Under the pieces are notes generated by a model. That model saw nothing but the letters and a program-made list of their open reading frames with translations, searched no databases and had not been told where the DNA came from. A stretch of DNA of 64,000 nucleotides, taken from NCBI GenBank assembly GCA_017524905.1, contig JAFXUP010000165.1:1-64000 (forward strand). The letters are read 5' to 3'. The stretch comes from Acholeplasmatales bacterium (GTDB lineage Bacteria > Bacillota_I > Bacilli_A > Acholeplasmatales > Anaeroplasmataceae). Numbering within the stretch: the stretch's first letter is position 1; the number at the start of each line of letters is the position of its first letter. Shown here in pieces: positions 8,219-17,619 of the stretch. A program made the position numbers and the translations under genes.

Positions 8219-10477
8219 TTAAATGATTTCATCAGATACTATATATTTACCATTTTTAATATCTTCTTCTAATGTTTCAATTGGAAGTGGCTTACCAAAT
8301 AAATATCCTTGAAGTCTACCACAGCCTATTTCACTTAAGAAATCAGCTTGTGCTTGAGTTTCAACGCCTTCTGTTAATGTAAGCATACCAATTTTTTCAG
8401 ATAATTTAATAATAGCATCTAAGATAACCTTTGATACAGGCTTCTTTTCAAAATTAGTTAAGAATTTCATATCGATTTTTAATACATCAAAATGGAAATC
8501 CTTTAATACATTAAGTGATGAATACCCTGAACCAAAATCATCTAACCAAATAGAGAATCCATCCTTGCTAAGCTTATCCATACAGCTTTGTAATAATTCT
8601 AAATTAGAATTTAAGGCAGATTCAGTTATTTCTACATGAACATAATCCTTTGGAATTTGATATTTTTCAATCAAATCTTCAAATACTTTAACTGCATCCA
8701 TTAATTCAAAATCTAATCTTGAGAAATTTAAAGAAACAGGAACAACTGGCTTACCAGCATCAAGTGAATTTCTTAAATCCTTACATACTAATTCAAATAT
8801 TGCTGCATCAAGCTTATGAATTAATTTAACTTCTTCTAATACAGGAATAAAGTCACCTGGGGATAAGAATCCATATTTAGGATCAATCCATCGAGCTAAA
8901 GCCTCACAGCCACAAAGCTTTCTATCAGAGCTCCAAACAACTGGCTGATAATAAACTTTAATATAATTTTTCTCTATTGCTTCATCTAAATGATTAACAA
9001 CATATTGCTTTTTCTTATATATATCATGCATACGATCATCATATTCAGCAATGATACTACTATATATATTTTTAATTGTTAAGGCTGCATATCTTGCTCT
9101 ATCAACTGATGTATTAATATCTTCATCAACAGAAATTGGCTTAACAATACCAACCTTTAAATTTAAATATAATCCATGGGCATCAGAAATAATTAATTGA
9201 TTTAATTCATTAATTTTTTCTTCTAAGCCTTCTCTTTTATCGAAAGCAACGAAATGGTCATCAGCCTCTCTTGCACTTAATTTACCAAATAATTCTTTAA
9301 TTTTTTTAGCAAAATTTATTAAGAATTTTGTACCTTCTTCAAATCCCATTTGATCATTGTAGGTTTTAAAATTTTGAATATTGATAAATATATAGCAATA
9401 GTCATCCATTTTATCTGGAATAGTTTTTAATAAATCTCCTACCTTACCTACATAATAACCATAATTATGTAAAGGAGTCAATGTATCATATTTAGCTCTA
9501 TATTCTAAATTTTCACTCTTTTTAGCTTCACTTATACGCTGTTGATAAATAGATACAGCAATAATAGTTAAAGAAATATAGAATGTAATATAATTAATTT
9601 TATCACCATCAGCAAATACTCTATTTGCAGGATCTCCATTTAATAATGCACCAAAAATTCCAAAAACAAAAGTTAGCATTAAAATAGAAATATATGGCTT
9701 CCAAATTAATAATGCACCAACATATGTAACCATTGTTAAAAAGCAAATTATAGATTTTATTTCATATAAAGGAAGGCCTCCTACACTTACCTCTCCTTTT
9801 ACTTCCTTAGGTAGACCTGTACCTGAATAGAATCTTGAGAAAAAGTCAGTATAACCAACCTTAACACCAAATGCTAAGCACATTGCAGAAAATAATATCA
9901 AGGTTAAAATTGAAAATGCTATATGCTTTTTTCCATATTTATTGTTATACCAAATATGAATAACTATTGATAATCCTAATAAAAAGGCAAATAAATATAA
10001 GAAGATTACACCTAAATTAGATACTCTATTATATCTTAAATCCCAAGCCTTAAAATATTTTAATTCATTAAAAAATGAAAATGAAAATATAATTAAAATA
10101 ATTGAAAAAACCAAAGGCACAATCATTTTCTTTGTGTGCCATTTTTCTTTAAACTTAGCACTTTTTTCTACTAAGAAATTAATTGCTAAAGTAAGCATAG
10201 ATGCTGCAGCAAATAAAAATAACCAATATTGAGATGTATTCATAAAGAATAATTCCATAAATGAGGTTGTATTTCCTGCATTATTCATAGTAGGAATTAC
10301 ATTTTCAACCATTCCTCTTATGATCATCCATATTTCAACTGTAATAATAATGAATGACATATATAGTGACATTCTAATATTTGCGGTATTTAGATAAGAT
10401 CTTTCATAGGATGTATGTCTTCTTAATCCTAAAAAATTTCTAATTGGATTCCAAATACGCTTAAAAAAGCTATTCAT
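8219..10477 (-). CDS. membrane GGDEF-EAL protein, probable c-di-GMP phosphodiesterase
   Basis: An N-terminal region of about 300 residues with roughly eight membrane helices is followed by a GGDEF-type domain and an EAL domain. In the GGDEF domain the signature is replaced by AREADDHF, so cyclase activity is unlikely. The EAL domain keeps EALARW, ITESA, DDFGSGYSSL, KIDMKFL and EGVET, the residues that bind metal and substrate, so hydrolysis of c-di-GMP is predicted. I start at the ATG at 10477, which has GGTGGTGAGG upstream. A longer GTG start at 10528 would lie within 3 bp of the probable -10 TATAAT at 10520-10525, so it is unlikely. Confidence 0.88.
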   Translation of the reverse strand: MNSFFKRIWNPIRNFLGLRRHTSYERSYLNTANIRMSLYMSFIIITVEIWMIIRGMVENVIPTMNNAGNTTSFMELFFMNTSQYWLFLFAAASMLTLAINFLVEKSAKFKEKWHTKKMIVPLVFSIILIIFSFSFFNELKYFKAWDLRYNRVSNLGVIFLYLFAFLLGLSIVIHIWYNNKYGKKHIAFSILTLILFSAMCLAFGVKVGYTDFFSRFYSGTGLPKEVKGEVSVGGLPLYEIKSIICFLTMVTYVGALLIWKPYISILMLTFVFGIFGALLNGDPANRVFADGDKINYITFYISLTIIAVSIYQQRISEAKKSENLEYRAKYDTLTPLHNYGYYVGKVGDLLKTIPDKMDDYCYIFINIQNFKTYNDQMGFEEGTKFLINFAKKIKELFGKLSAREADDHFVAFDKREGLEEKINELNQLIISDAHGLYLNLKVGIVKPISVDEDINTSVDRARYAALTIKNIYSSIIAEYDDRMHDIYKKKQYVVNHLDEAIEKNYIKVYYQPVVWSSDRKLCGCEALARWIDPKYGFLSPGDFIPVLEEVKLIHKLDAAIFELVCKDLRNSLDAGKPVVPVSLNFSRLDFELMDAVKVFEDLIEKYQIPKDYVHVEITESALNSNLELLQSCMDKLSKDGFSIWLDDFGSGYSSLNVLKDFHFDVLKIDMKFLTNFEKKPVSKVILDAIIKLSEKIGMLTLTEGVETQAQADFLSEIGCGRLQGYLFGKPLPIETLEEDIKNGKYIVSDEII

Positions 10478-10550
10478 AAGCCTCACCACCAAACCATATA
10501 AACGTAAACTCTTTATTTTATTATACACTAAAGTAAATTTTTTGAAAAGA

Positions 10551-10575
10551 AAAACTAGAGTTTTAAACTCTAGTT
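10551..10575 (-). terminator. terminator of the apt-rel-dtd-rimO-trmL operon
   Basis: ACTAGAG (10554-10560) pairs with CTCTAGT (10568-10574), and the loop can pair further. The minus strand continues into TTTTTCTTTT. It follows the trmL stop codon directly. Confidence 0.8.
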
Positions 10576-10578
10576 AGT

Positions 10579-11157
10579 TCATTTCCATTCTCTATGCTTA
10601 TAATCTAGTGTTGAAACATCAACATTTTCAATAAAATTTTCGCCCTTAAATTGTAAATCATTTGATAAATTAGGCTCATGTGTTAAAACAATAGAATCAT
10701 CATTTAATTGCTCTGATGCTAAAAATAGCATGATTGCAGCACAATTACTTAAATTTAAGCTTCTAATTTTATCTGTTGTAGGTATTCTATAACAATCTTC
10801 TAAATTATCCTTTAAAATATCATAGGCAATACCTGTTGATTCAGCGCCAAAGATTAAATAAACATTTTCGTCCTTTGCATCTTTAAAATTAATTGTTGAT
10901 GGACTCTTATGACCATATCTTGTTAAGAAATAATATTTTCCAGGATTTTTTTCTTTAAAATCATTATAATCCTCATAAACCTCATAAACTAAATGTTCAT
11001 AATAATCAACTGCACTTCTTTGTAGATGCTTTTCATCAAGTTTAAAGCCAAGTGGTTTAATCAAATGAAGCTTTGCATTAAAGCCAACACAGCTACGCAT
11101 AATATTTCCTGTGTTTTGAGGAATTTCAGGATGATATAAAACTACATTAATTTTCAT
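10579..11157 (-). CDS. trmL: tRNA (cytidine34-2'-O)-methyltransferase
   Basis: A SpoU/TrmH-family SPOUT methyltransferase that uses S-adenosylmethionine to methylate the wobble ribose of some tRNAs. Seen motifs are the N-terminal YHPEIPQNTGNIMR, the IFGAESTGI motif and the C-terminal knot sequence IRSLNLSNCAAI. The 192 residues are slightly longer than usual (about 155-170) because of a divergent C-terminal tail. It overlaps rimO by 11 bp and is the last gene of the operon. The family also includes other 2'-O-methyltransferases, but the length and motifs fit TrmL best. Confidence 0.87.
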   Translation of the reverse strand: MKINVVLYHPEIPQNTGNIMRSCVGFNAKLHLIKPLGFKLDEKHLQRSAVDYYEHLVYEVYEDYNDFKEKNPGKYYFLTRYGHKSPSTINFKDAKDENVYLIFGAESTGIAYDILKDNLEDCYRIPTTDKIRSLNLSNCAAIMLFLASEQLNDDSIVLTHEPNLSNDLQFKGENFIENVDVSTLDYKHREWK

Positions 11158-12445
11158 ATTCTTCTCCTGTTAAAGTATAAGCATCACTATCTAATACCTT
11201 TACCTTAATTCTTTCACCTAATTTTAATTCACGCTTTGATGCAACAAATATAGCACCATCAATTTCATCAGGAGCATAAGCATAGCTTCTTGCAACATAC
11301 ATATAAGATTCCTCATCATATCCAATGATAAAGCAATCATCTAAGATAGTGCCTACTAAATCCTTATTTTTCTTCTCAATAATTTCTTTTTGAGCACTCA
11401 TTAATAATTCATATCTTCTTTGTTTTTCAGCCTCACTAATAACATTTGGATAATCACATGCCTTAGTATCTTCTTCTAATGAGAAAGTAAACGCTCCTAA
11501 ACGATCAAATTTAATATCCTTAATAAATTCAATCATATTTAAAACATCACTTTCCTCTTCAAAAGGGAAGCCAACTATTAAAGTCGTACGTAAAATAGCA
11601 TTTGGAATTTCTTTTTTAATTTTATGCATTAAATTAACTAAATATTCTCTTGAGCCTCTTCTATACATAGCCTTTAATAATTTATCCTCACTATGCTGAA
11701 TAGGAATATCAAAATAAGGCATAATCTTTGGATTATTCTTAATAAAATCAATTAATTCATCTGTAACAATATCAGGATATAAATAAAGTAATCTAACCTT
11801 AAAATCTCCATCAATCTTTACAATTTCTTTTAATAAATCAACAAGTGCAAGCTTTTTATAAATATCAAATCCATATTTAGTTGTATCTTGAGATATTAAA
11901 TTAATCTCATAGACACCTTCTTCAACTGATTTTTTAACCTCTTCAACTATATTTTCAATAGTTCTACTCTTTAATTTTCCTCTTATTAAAGGAATAGCAC
12001 AGAAGGCACATCTATTTAAGCAGCCATCAGAAATTCTAATATATCTCATATAAGATGGAGTTGTATATAATCTGTTTAAAAAATCAAAATCATCATATTT
12101 ATAATCTGATTTCATAACATCATTAATAATATTACCAAGCATTCCATATTCATCAATTGCAATAAAACGATTAACCTCTGGCAATAATTTTACAATTTCA
12201 TCTTTATATCTTTGAGATAAGCAGCCACATACAACAAGCTTTTTACCATAATCAGAAAGCTCTAAAATTGTATCTATTGCTTCTTTTCTTGCAGATTCAA
12301 TAAATGCACATGTATTAACAATAATTAAATCTGATTCTTCAGGTGTTTTAACTAATTCAAATTTATTTTTTAGCACGCCTAGAATCATTTCAGAATCAAC
12401 CTGATTCTTAGCACATCCTAAGCTTACCATATATAATTTCATCAT
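11147..12445 (-). CDS. rimO: ribosomal protein S12 methylthiotransferase
   Basis: A radical-SAM methylthiotransferase that modifies an aspartate of ribosomal protein S12. It has the N-terminal MTTase domain with its cysteines (VSLGCAKNQVDSE, NTCAF, VCGCLSQR), the radical-SAM cluster motif CLNRCAFC, and a C-terminal TRAM domain. The motif set SLGCAKNxVD and the length of 432 favour RimO over MiaB. The ATG overlaps the stop of the upstream gene (ATGATGA), with no clear ribosome site, so translation is probably coupled. Confidence 0.95.
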   Translation of the reverse strand: MMKLYMVSLGCAKNQVDSEMILGVLKNKFELVKTPEESDLIIVNTCAFIESARKEAIDTILELSDYGKKLVVCGCLSQRYKDEIVKLLPEVNRFIAIDEYGMLGNIINDVMKSDYKYDDFDFLNRLYTTPSYMRYIRISDGCLNRCAFCAIPLIRGKLKSRTIENIVEEVKKSVEEGVYEINLISQDTTKYGFDIYKKLALVDLLKEIVKIDGDFKVRLLYLYPDIVTDELIDFIKNNPKIMPYFDIPIQHSEDKLLKAMYRRGSREYLVNLMHKIKKEIPNAILRTTLIVGFPFEEESDVLNMIEFIKDIKFDRLGAFTFSLEEDTKACDYPNVISEAEKQRRYELLMSAQKEIIEKKNKDLVGTILDDCFIIGYDEESYMYVARSYAYAPDEIDGAIFVASKRELKLGERIKVKVLDSDAYTLTGEEYEN

Positions 12446-14292
12446 ATAAATAATAAAAGTGCTATTGTTACTCCAATTGAAATAACATTAATTAAAAATG
12501 CACTAAATGCTCCTTTTTTCTTAAATAATAATCCCCATAATAATCCAGAAGCAACACCCACTCCTAAGGATACATAAACCATAATATCATTTAATTTTTC
12601 TTTATAGATATATAATGGAACAATAATGAAAATAGAATAAATTACACCAGCAATTGCTAAAGCTAAAGCTGTAATAATTCTTTCTTTTCTTTTTATTCTT
12701 GCATATACCTTTTCTTTATGATCATCAAAATATTTAATAGCCTTTTGATCATTAGTATTTAAGCTAGTATCCTTTTTACTAATATTATTTTGCTTATAAT
12801 AAATATCTAATGCCTTTTGGCTCATTGAATTTCTAATATTAATAATTGCAATTAATATTAAATTAAATCCTAATGCACCTAAAGCTATAAATGTTAATAG
12901 CATAATCATCTTTTGATTAGCATTAAATGAATCTAGATATTTTTTAATATCAAAATTCATAATTTTTTCAGGTAATAATGGTCCAACAAAATAAATTACA
13001 GCAAGAATAATACCAATTAAGAATGTAGTAACACCAATAAATTTAGTAAGTCCTTTAACCTTTTTACATCTTTTTTCAGATAAAGTTAACTCCTTTAATG
13101 TTGGTTCATCATTCTTAATTACTTCAATTTCTACATTTTCTAATTCATTATCTAAAGCTTCTTCGTTATTTTCTTCTTTAGTTTCTTCTTCAATAGCATC
13201 TTCATCATCTTCTGAATCAGCTTTTAAAGCTTTTTCTTTTTCCTTTAATGCTTTTTCTTTTTCAGCCTTTTCTATTGCAAGCTCTTCTTCAGTTGTAAGC
13301 TTAACAGGATGTTGCTTCATATAATCAACACAAATCAATGTCTTACAATATGGCTTATCTAAAGCATATTGGTCTACATTTAATTTTTTATTTACTGTTA
13401 TTTCACCTTTAGAATATGCCTCAGCAAATAGTAAATATATTTCATAAAGCTTTCTTGAGAATTCAACCTTTTCATCAAATGTTAATTCCTTTAAGCTTTC
13501 CTTCTTTAATTTCTTTAAATCCTTCTTTAATTTTAAAGATTCCTTTTTATGATATGTATATTTATCAAAATTATCTAATAACCAATTAAAGAATGTATTG
13601 CTGATGATTTTTAATAAATCCTCTTTAGAATATTCAATTGATAAAATCTTAATAGCTTCAAAGATAGGATTTGCAGCATATCTAATATTATAAATAGCTT
13701 TAAAATTTGTTTTATGAGCTAATACCATTTGGAAATCATCTGATTTAATAATTTCACAAGCTCTTCTAAATCTTTCATCATCATTAATTAAAATATTAGA
13801 AATAAAGCCTGCTAAATTTTCTGTATAATCTACTCTTAAATAATTTGAAATATATCTAAATGTAAAATCATCATCAAATGTTTTTTCAATATAATAAGAA
13901 TCATTTGGAATTTTCTTATCAATATCCATTGTTGCAAATGTTCTAGACATACCATTATCTTCCATAAAGGCTTTAATTGCTTTATTTTCTCTATTAATAC
14001 CTATTACCTTTATGAAATTATTAAAATCTAGATTAACACCGTTTATTAAAACAATAGGATCTTTTAATAATGTAAATAATATAAATGATATAACATTTCC
14101 TTTATATTTAGTATTTTCAAAAATTTCTACAACCTTTTTAGCCTTTTCTTTATCAATACTTTTAACAAATGAAACAAATTTTCTTGGTTTGATAAAAACC
14201 TGTTCTACGGCAGCATCAAAATCAGCCACAAAAGCTTGGCATAAATTTTCTAAATCAGTATATATTTCCCCATTAAATTCATACTTTTTCAT
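12442..14292 (-). CDS. unknown large membrane protein in the rel-rimO operon
   Basis: About 616 residues that I do not recognise. The first 340 residues are soluble and mostly helical. Next comes a charged, Lys/Glu-rich low-complexity stretch and an acidic linker, then four to five membrane helices in the last 200 residues (near 415-435, 460-485, 540-560, 570-590 and 595-616). The ATG at 14292 follows the dtd stop by one base and has GTGAGG upstream; the longer GTG start at 14307 is that ribosome site. Its position between dtd and rimO suggests it is expressed with translation genes, but no function follows from this. Confidence 0.75.
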   Translation of the reverse strand: MKKYEFNGEIYTDLENLCQAFVADFDAAVEQVFIKPRKFVSFVKSIDKEKAKKVVEIFENTKYKGNVISFILFTLLKDPIVLINGVNLDFNNFIKVIGINRENKAIKAFMEDNGMSRTFATMDIDKKIPNDSYYIEKTFDDDFTFRYISNYLRVDYTENLAGFISNILINDDERFRRACEIIKSDDFQMVLAHKTNFKAIYNIRYAANPIFEAIKILSIEYSKEDLLKIISNTFFNWLLDNFDKYTYHKKESLKLKKDLKKLKKESLKELTFDEKVEFSRKLYEIYLLFAEAYSKGEITVNKKLNVDQYALDKPYCKTLICVDYMKQHPVKLTTEEELAIEKAEKEKALKEKEKALKADSEDDEDAIEEETKEENNEEALDNELENVEIEVIKNDEPTLKELTLSEKRCKKVKGLTKFIGVTTFLIGIILAVIYFVGPLLPEKIMNFDIKKYLDSFNANQKMIMLLTFIALGALGFNLILIAIINIRNSMSQKALDIYYKQNNISKKDTSLNTNDQKAIKYFDDHKEKVYARIKRKERIITALALAIAGVIYSIFIIVPLYIYKEKLNDIMVYVSLGVGVASGLLWGLLFKKKGAFSAFLINVISIGVTIALLLFI

Positions 14293-14293
14293 A

Positions 14294-14740
14294 TTATAAT
14301 TCCTCACTGTCTAAAATTATAGTAACAGGACCATCATTAAGTAATTCAATCTTCATATCAGCGCCAAATACACCTTTTTCAACCTTAAGACCATCATCTT
14401 CTAGCTTCTTACAGAAAATAGAATAATATTCATTAGCCTTATCATATTTCATAGCATTAGTAAAAGATGGTCTATTTCCATGCTTACAATCAGCATATAA
14501 AGTAAATTGAGAAATTGCTAAAATATCTCCTTTTACATCCTTAATGCTTAAATTCATTTTTCCTTCATTATCAGAAAATACTCTTAAGCCTACTACCTTT
14601 TTTACTAATAAATTGATTTCATCTATTGTATCATCTTCCTTAAAACCTACAAGAAGCATATAACCTAAATCAATTTTTCCAGTTATTTTATTATCTACAA
14701 CACATGAAGCGTATTTTGTGCGTTGAACTACAATTCTCAT
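14294..14740 (-). CDS. dtd: D-aminoacyl-tRNA deacylase
   Basis: Removes D-amino acids (and mischarged glycine) from tRNA. The family's two signature motifs are present: SQFTLYAD in the middle, and NDGPVT near the C-terminus, the latter carrying the Gly-Pro cross-subunit motif. Length 148 is normal. The gene starts 2 bp after the rel stop codon, the usual rel-dtd pairing of Bacillota. Confidence 0.96.
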   Translation of the reverse strand: MRIVVQRTKYASCVVDNKITGKIDLGYMLLVGFKEDDTIDEINLLVKKVVGLRVFSDNEGKMNLSIKDVKGDILAISQFTLYADCKHGNRPSFTNAMKYDKANEYYSIFCKKLEDDGLKVEKGVFGADMKIELLNDGPVTIILDSEEL

Positions 14741-14742
14741 AA

Positions 14743-16926
14743 CTATAAATTATCTCTTTCAATATTATAAATATATTTAATCTTTTTCATATTAACAATC
14801 ATTTTTTCAAGCTCAATTGAATTAGGGCACATTACCTTAAGCTTAACGATTGTTTCTAAATTAGGTGTACTATTCGCATTAATTGCTAAAATAGACATAT
14901 TATTAGCTGATACAGTATTCATAATATCCAATAATAAATTCATATTTGATTTAGCATAAATCTTTATGCTTACAGGATATTTTCTATCTATATCAGATGC
15001 CCAAGCAACTGGAATTAATCTTTCTCTTTGGAAATTCTTTAAATTTAAGCAGTTCATATGGTGAACAACTATACCAAATCCCTTAGTTACATATCCAACA
15101 ATAGGATCACCAGGAATTGGGTTACAGCAGCTACCTAGCTTAAGCTGTGGTGAAGATAATCCTTCTACCACAACACCAGTTTCAGAATTTGTTGTTAAAA
15201 ATCTTTGGTTCTTTTCAATTTGTTTATTGATTGCCTCATCAACAACTCTAGCCTCTTCACCTTGATATTTTGAAACAACAGTCTTTGGTGATAGGTTTCC
15301 TTTTGCAACCTCTAAATATAAGTCATCTATACTACTAATATTATTCTTTTGGAATTTTTCGATGAAATCGTCATCAAATTCATAATTTAAAATCTTATTA
15401 GCTCTAAATTCTGTATCAACAGCCTTTTTACCTTCTTCTAATAAAACATCTCTATTTTGTTTATTTAAGAAGCTTTTAATCTTATGCTTAGCATGACTAG
15501 TTTTAGCAATATTTAACCAGTTTTCAGAAGGACCAAAAGAATTTTTATTTGTTTTAATAGAGATAATATCTCCATTTTTTAATTCATAATCAAGTGGTAC
15601 TATATGGTTATTAACAATAGCACCTACTGTTTTATTACCTAAATTTGTATGAATTTTATAAGCAAAATCTAAAGGTGTTGCTCCCTTAGGTAAATCAATA
15701 ACCTCACCTGTTGGAGTATATACATAAACATTTGCTTGTAAAATATCTTCTTTAATTGTGTCAACGAAATCCTTAGATTCAGTTGGCTTTTCATCCTCTT
15801 CAGAGAATTTAATTAATTCTCCATACCATTTTAATTTTGAAGCAATTTCAAATTGTTCCTTTTCCTTTGAATATTCAACATTTTCCTTATATGCCCAGTG
15901 TGCAGCAACACCATATTCAGCAACCTTATCCATTTCAACAGTTCTAATTTGAACTTCGAATGTAAATCCATCATTAGAAATAACTGTTGTATGTAAAGAT
16001 TGATACATATTTGGCTTAGGAACAGCTATATAATCTTTAAATCTTTTTGGTACTGGAGTGTAATTAGCATGAATTAATCCTAATACTTGGTAGCATTCAG
16101 AAATAGTACCAACTATTACTCTTACAGCTAAAACATCATAAATATCTTCAAAGCTCTTATTTTGAGTAACCATCTTTTTATAGATAGAATAAATATTTTT
16201 TATTCTACCTTTAATTTGAATAGTTTCAAAATTATAAGGCTCTAACAATTTCTTTATTTCTTCAATTGTATGGTCAATATTTTGCATTCTTACTGAAGAA
16301 TCATTTCTAATTTGACTTGAAATTTTATTATACATCGTATTATCAACATACTTTAAGGAAGTATCCTCAAGCTCTGCTTTAATACGGAACATACCTAGTT
16401 TATGAGCAAGTGGAGCATAAATTTCTAAAGTTTCTCTTGCAATTCTTTCTTGCTTTTCATGAGGTAGGGCACCTAGTGTTCTAATATTATGTAATCTATC
16501 TGCAAGCTTTACAATAATTACTCTAATATCCTTACCCATTGCAAGAAGCATATGCTGATGATTCTCAGCTTGCTTTTGTTCTAAGGATGTAAATTTTAAT
16601 TGACCTACCTTTGTAACACCATCAACCATTTCGGCAATGTCACGGCCAAATTCTCTTTCAACATCCTCAAGTGTATAATCAGTATCTTCTACAACATCAT
16701 GAAGCAATCCAGCCGCAAGTGTTGCAGGTCCTACATGTAATGTTGCTAAAATGCAGGCAACATTAAAAGGGTGAATTATATATGGTTCTCCGCTTTTTCT
16801 AAACTGTCCATCATGAAGTGCATTAGCAACATCATAAGCATGTCTAATTAATTTTTGAGAATTTTCATTTTTAATATATTTACTTGTTATTTCATATAAA
16901 TCGTTATAGTTAACATATTCTGCCAT
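14743..16926 (-). CDS. rel: bifunctional (p)ppGpp synthetase/hydrolase (Rel)
   Basis: Makes and degrades (p)ppGpp in the stringent response. The HD hydrolase domain has HAYDVANALHDGQ and HDVVEDT (the HDxxED pair). The synthetase domain has YDVLAVRVIV and RFKDYIAVPKPN; the RFKD form is that of bifunctional Rel enzymes. TGS (about 400-460), a Cys/His-containing helical region (GSCCNPIPGDPIVGYVT) and an ACT domain at the C-terminus follow. The 727 residues are full length. GGAGGG lies upstream of the ATG. It follows apt by 34 bp, the classical apt-relA order. Confidence 0.97.
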   Translation of the reverse strand: MAEYVNYNDLYEITSKYIKNENSQKLIRHAYDVANALHDGQFRKSGEPYIIHPFNVACILATLHVGPATLAAGLLHDVVEDTDYTLEDVEREFGRDIAEMVDGVTKVGQLKFTSLEQKQAENHQHMLLAMGKDIRVIIVKLADRLHNIRTLGALPHEKQERIARETLEIYAPLAHKLGMFRIKAELEDTSLKYVDNTMYNKISSQIRNDSSVRMQNIDHTIEEIKKLLEPYNFETIQIKGRIKNIYSIYKKMVTQNKSFEDIYDVLAVRVIVGTISECYQVLGLIHANYTPVPKRFKDYIAVPKPNMYQSLHTTVISNDGFTFEVQIRTVEMDKVAEYGVAAHWAYKENVEYSKEKEQFEIASKLKWYGELIKFSEEDEKPTESKDFVDTIKEDILQANVYVYTPTGEVIDLPKGATPLDFAYKIHTNLGNKTVGAIVNNHIVPLDYELKNGDIISIKTNKNSFGPSENWLNIAKTSHAKHKIKSFLNKQNRDVLLEEGKKAVDTEFRANKILNYEFDDDFIEKFQKNNISSIDDLYLEVAKGNLSPKTVVSKYQGEEARVVDEAINKQIEKNQRFLTTNSETGVVVEGLSSPQLKLGSCCNPIPGDPIVGYVTKGFGIVVHHMNCLNLKNFQRERLIPVAWASDIDRKYPVSIKIYAKSNMNLLLDIMNTVSANNMSILAINANSTPNLETIVKLKVMCPNSIELEKMIVNMKKIKYIYNIERDNL

Positions 16927-16960
16927 ATATAACCCTCCTTTCTAAAATCATAAATTTTAA

Positions 16961-17482
16961 TTATGCGCCTTCATATTCTGTTAAAGCTAAAATATCATAA
17001 TCCTTTAACAATTTTCTTCCGTTTAAATCCTTTAAATCAACAACAAAGGCACAACCAACAACTTCAGCACCTAATCTTTCACAAAGGTGAGCACCTGCTA
17101 AAGCTGTACCACCTGTTGCTAAAAGGTCATCTACGATTAATACCTTATCACCTTTTTTTAATGTATCAGCATGAATTGATAAAGTATTAGTACCATATTC
17201 TAATGAATATTCTTCAGAAATAGAAGCTCTTGGAAGCTTACCAGGCTTTCTTACTGGTACAAATCCAATATTTAATTCAGTTGCAACAGGGCAACCAATC
17301 ATAAATCCTCTAGCTTCAGGTCCTACAATTACATTAGCACCCTTTTCTTTAGCAAATTTAGCAATTTCTTTTACAGCATAGCTAAATGCTTCTCCATTTT
17401 GAAGTAAAGTTGTAATATCTCTAAACATTATTCCTTTTTTGGGAAAATCAGGTATTGTTGTAATATAATCTTTTAAATTCAT
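16961..17482 (-). CDS. apt: adenine phosphoribosyltransferase
   Basis: Salvages adenine with PRPP to AMP. It has the PRPP-binding motif VLIVDDLLATGGTA, the N-terminal DFPKKGIMFRDIT motif, and EARGF. Length 173 matches the family. GGAGG lies 9 nt before the ATG. It is the first gene of the operon apt-rel-dtd-unknown-rimO-trmL and is divergent from rarA. Confidence 0.97.
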   Translation of the reverse strand: MNLKDYITTIPDFPKKGIMFRDITTLLQNGEAFSYAVKEIAKFAKEKGANVIVGPEARGFMIGCPVATELNIGFVPVRKPGKLPRASISEEYSLEYGTNTLSIHADTLKKGDKVLIVDDLLATGGTALAGAHLCERLGAEVVGCAFVVDLKDLNGRKLLKDYDILALTEYEGA

Positions 17483-17619
17483 AATTTTTCCTCCACTTTA
17501 TTCTTTAAGAATAAAAATATATAGAATATTATATCATATTTATCATTATCAATAAAGATTTTTAAGAAAAATATCAAAAACTATGATACAATAATAATAG
17601 CTTAATAAAGGAGGAAACT

